The translations under genes were made by a program, and so were the position numbers. Shown here one piece after another: positions 62,300 through 64,000 of a stretch of DNA of 64,000 nt. The first letter of the stretch is position 1, and every line of letters starts with the position of its first letter. The notes beneath the pieces were generated by a model, which saw only the letters and a program-made list of their open reading frames with translations, ran no database searches and was not told where the DNA came from. This DNA is from Epibacterium sp. Ofav1-8 (GTDB lineage Bacteria > Pseudomonadota > Alphaproteobacteria > Rhodobacterales > Rhodobacteraceae). The stretch covers positions 124,001 through 188,000 of the forward strand of contig NZ_JAKRFD010000005.1 in the NCBI RefSeq assembly GCF_022348185.1, in the 5' to 3' direction.

Positions 62300-63742
62300 T
62301 TACTCGGCGGCGACGGCGGCCTTTGTGTTGAAACGCTCGATGATCGCTTCGGCACAGTCGCGACCGTCCTTGATCGCCCAGACCACCAGCGACGCGCCGC
62401 GCACGATGTCGCCCACGGCATAAACACCATCGAGATTGGTCGCGCCGGTTTTGAACTCCGCCTTGATGGTTCCCCAGCGGGTCACGGGCAGATTTGGTTG
62501 GTTCCAGAGCGTCGGCAGCTCCTCGGGTTCAAAGCCAAGCGCCTTGATGACCAGATCGGCGTCTTCGACATAGTCAGCGCCTTCGATCACCTCGGGGGAT
62601 TGGCGACCCGACGCATCGGGCTGTCCCAGACGCATCTTCTGCACCATGACGCCCGAAACCTTGCCGCCGTCATCGGTGAAGCCTTTGGGGGCGGAGAGCC
62701 ACTCAAAGATCACACCCTCTTCCTCGGCATTTTGCGTTTCACGCTGCGAGCCGGGCATATTCGCGCGGTCACGACGATAGAGACATTTCACCGACTCGGC
62801 GCCCTGACGGACCGATGTCCGCACACAGTCCATCGCGGTGTCACCGCCACCGATGACCACGACTTTCTTGCCCTTGGCATTGAAGGTGCCGTCCTCATAC
62901 TCGGGCACGGTGTCACCAAAGTTCGCCACCCGGTTGGATGCGGTCAGGAAGTCGATCGCCTTGACGATTCCCGTCGCACCGGAGCCCGGCATGTTCAGAT
63001 CACGGGATTTATAAACGCCGGTGGCAATGATGACCGCATCATGCTTGGCCCGGATCTCCTCAAACGAGATATCTTCGCCAATGTTGCAGTTCATCACGAA
63101 GGTCACGCCACCCTCTGCCAGCAGCTCATTGCGGCGCATGACGATCTCTTTTTCCAGCTTGAAGCCGGGGATGCCATAAGTCAGCAGACCGCCCGCACGA
63201 TCATAGCGGTCATAGACGGTGACCTGGACACCGGCCTTGCGCAGCATGTCGGCGGCCGCCAGACCACCGGGACCTGCGCCAATGATACCGACGGATTCCT
63301 CGCGCTCGGCCCGTGGCGCATTGGGTTTCACCCAGCCTTTGTCCCAGGCGGTGTCAGTGATGTACTTTTCGACCGCACCGATGGTCACGGTGCCATGGCC
63401 GGATTGTTCGATCACACAGTTGCCCTCGCAGAGGCGATCCTGCGGGCAGATGCGACCACAGATTTCGGGAAACGTGTTTGTCGCCTGCGAGGTTGCATAG
63501 GCTTCCTCAAGCCGCCCGGTTGCGGTCAGACGCAGCCAGTCGGGGATGTTGTTGTGCAAGGGGCAGTGCGACTGGCAGTAGGGCACGCCACACTGGCTGC
63601 ACCGGCTCGCCTGTTCCTCTGCCTTCACCGCCGCGAATTCCGCGTAGATTTCGTCGAAATCCTCCCTGCGAGTCTCGGCAGTTCGTTTCTCGGGCATATC
63701 GCGATCAATGTTCACGAATTTCAGCATCGGTTGCTTGGCCAC
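62300..63742 (-). CDS. gltD: Glutamate synthase, small (beta) subunit
   Basis: A 480-residue GltD, which feeds electrons from NADPH through FAD to GltB. Cluster cysteines Cys48, Cys51, Cys56, Cys60 lie in SRCSQCGVPYCQSHCP, with another set in CGRICPQDRLCEGNC. FAD motif GAGPGGLAAADMLRKAG and NADPH motif VVIGGGDTAMDCVRTSVRQGA are both intact. I selected the GTG at 63742 with AAAGGAGA 8 bases upstream. The in-frame ATG at 63796 lacks such a site. First gene of gltD-gltB. Confidence 0.96.
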   Translation of the reverse strand: MAKQPMLKFVNIDRDMPEKRTAETRREDFDEIYAEFAAVKAEEQASRCSQCGVPYCQSHCPLHNNIPDWLRLTATGRLEEAYATSQATNTFPEICGRICPQDRLCEGNCVIEQSGHGTVTIGAVEKYITDTAWDKGWVKPNAPRAEREESVGIIGAGPGGLAAADMLRKAGVQVTVYDRYDRAGGLLTYGIPGFKLEKEIVMRRNELLAEGGVTFVMNCNIGEDISFEEIRAKHDAVIIATGVYKSRDLNMPGSGATGIVKAIDFLTASNRVANFGDTVPEYEDGTFNAKGKKVVVIGGGDTAMDCVRTSVRQGAESVKCLYRRDRANMPGSQRETQNAEEEGVIFEWLSAPKGFTDDGGKVSGVMVQKMRLGQPDASGRQSPEVIEGADYVEDADLVIKALGFEPEELPTLWNQPNLPVTRWGTIKAEFKTGATNLDGVYAVGDIVRGASLVVWAIKDGRDCAEAIIERFNTKAAVAAE

Positions 63743-63944
63743 GGCGAAACTCTCCTTTTGGCTGGCGGCGACAGTATGAATACCTTGAAGCTCCAATTAA
63801 AGTCAGTGCTACTGACCTATTTATGGGCTAGCTGTCTGTGAATACTGCTTTTGACAGGCTTGTACAGGGCATTTCAGGTCCGTTTCGGACCTAAATTGCG
63901 ACTTTCTTATAAAAATAAAGGGGTTATACAAGAGGTGAAATCAC

Positions 63945-64000
63945 GTGCCTTTTGCCGAAACCGCAGCGGACGACCTATCCATGCCTCTGTTTCAGTTGAT
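63945..64000 (+). CDS. Start of an unidentified gene cut by the right edge
   Basis: A GTG at 63945 follows AGAGGTG and opens a frame of 18 residues (PFAETAADDLSMPLFQL) to the window end. Divergent from gltD. Too short to identify; it may not be a gene. Confidence 0.3.
   Translation, partial: MPFAETAADDLSMPLFQL

Noticed and set aside
1-64000. CRISPR arrays, rRNA genes, intact IS elements or prophage
   Set aside because: No regularly spaced repeats, rRNA sequence, full transposase or phage structural genes were seen.

Overview
The window is a GC-rich chromosomal segment from an alphaproteobacterium, most probably the marine Roseobacter group of the Rhodobacteraceae. The markers are a petP-petR regulator pair, a three-gene fbc (cytochrome bc1) operon, CtrA-type TTAA-N7-TTAA sites in front of flagellar genes, an hdac-xseB-ispA-dxs isoprenoid block, a DmdB-like acyl-CoA ligase and a PilB-type zinc-less MsrB. 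The genus cannot be fixed from the sequence alone. I see no rRNA, CRISPR array, prophage or intact IS element. Mobile DNA is limited to one IS3-type transposase remnant near a tRNA-Lys.

Layout. 1-8.5 kb: flagellar export and motor genes on + (fliF end, fliH-like, fliN, fliP), then hook, filament-junction, P-ring and stator genes on - (motB, flgE, flgK, flgL, flgI). 8.6-11.9 kb: an acyl-CoA ligase and GMC alcohol dehydrogenase pair. 12-16 kb: a complete siderophore ABC importer (binding protein, two permeases, ATPase) with a DUF2218 gene and the IS3 scar. 16.5-19.5 kb: tRNA-Lys, dapF, mtaB and a small kinase-like gene. 19.6-22.3 kb: petABC. 22.5-26.6 kb: a GST and the thiamine importer thiBPQ under a TPP riboswitch. 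26.8-33.2 kb: aroC, an AEC transporter, a divergent MerR/cation-efflux pair, a DMT transporter, a divergent ohrR/ohr pair and ilvE. 33.3-39.6 kb: petP-petR, two tandem HDAC-like deacetylases, xseB, ispA, dxs. 39.6-46.8 kb: a nucleoside-sugar-epimerase-like gene, a methyltransferase, and a four-gene acyl-CoA operon (acyl-CoA dehydrogenase, Rdx/SelW-like thioredoxin-fold protein, ADP-forming-type acyl-CoA synthetase, CaiD-like hydratase) divergent from a GlxA-type activator. 46.9-50.6 kb: purine salvage (ade, amn) and an HU protein. 50.7-57.5 kb: DMT transporter, msrB-msrA, orphan HyuA, queG, a second GST, mtgA. 57.7-63.7 kb: gltB and gltD (glutamate synthase).

How the genes connect. The flagellar genes look co-regulated: the motB and flgE upstream regions share a TTAA-N7-YTAA site fused to an identical 13-mer. 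petP-petR, known in Rhodobacter as regulators needed for the bc1 complex, lie about 11 kb from petABC, which has a direct repeat in front of it. Three further pairs or operons carry visible control sites: the thi riboswitch with an SD-masking hairpin, a MerR promoter with the diagnostic 19-bp spacer, and an OhrR inverted repeat covering a TATAAT box. The best candidate for an under-described system is the tightly coupled acyl-CoA/Rdx operon at 41.4-46.8 kb. The remainder is ordinary housekeeping. Long antisense open frames are frequent because of base composition and were left out.
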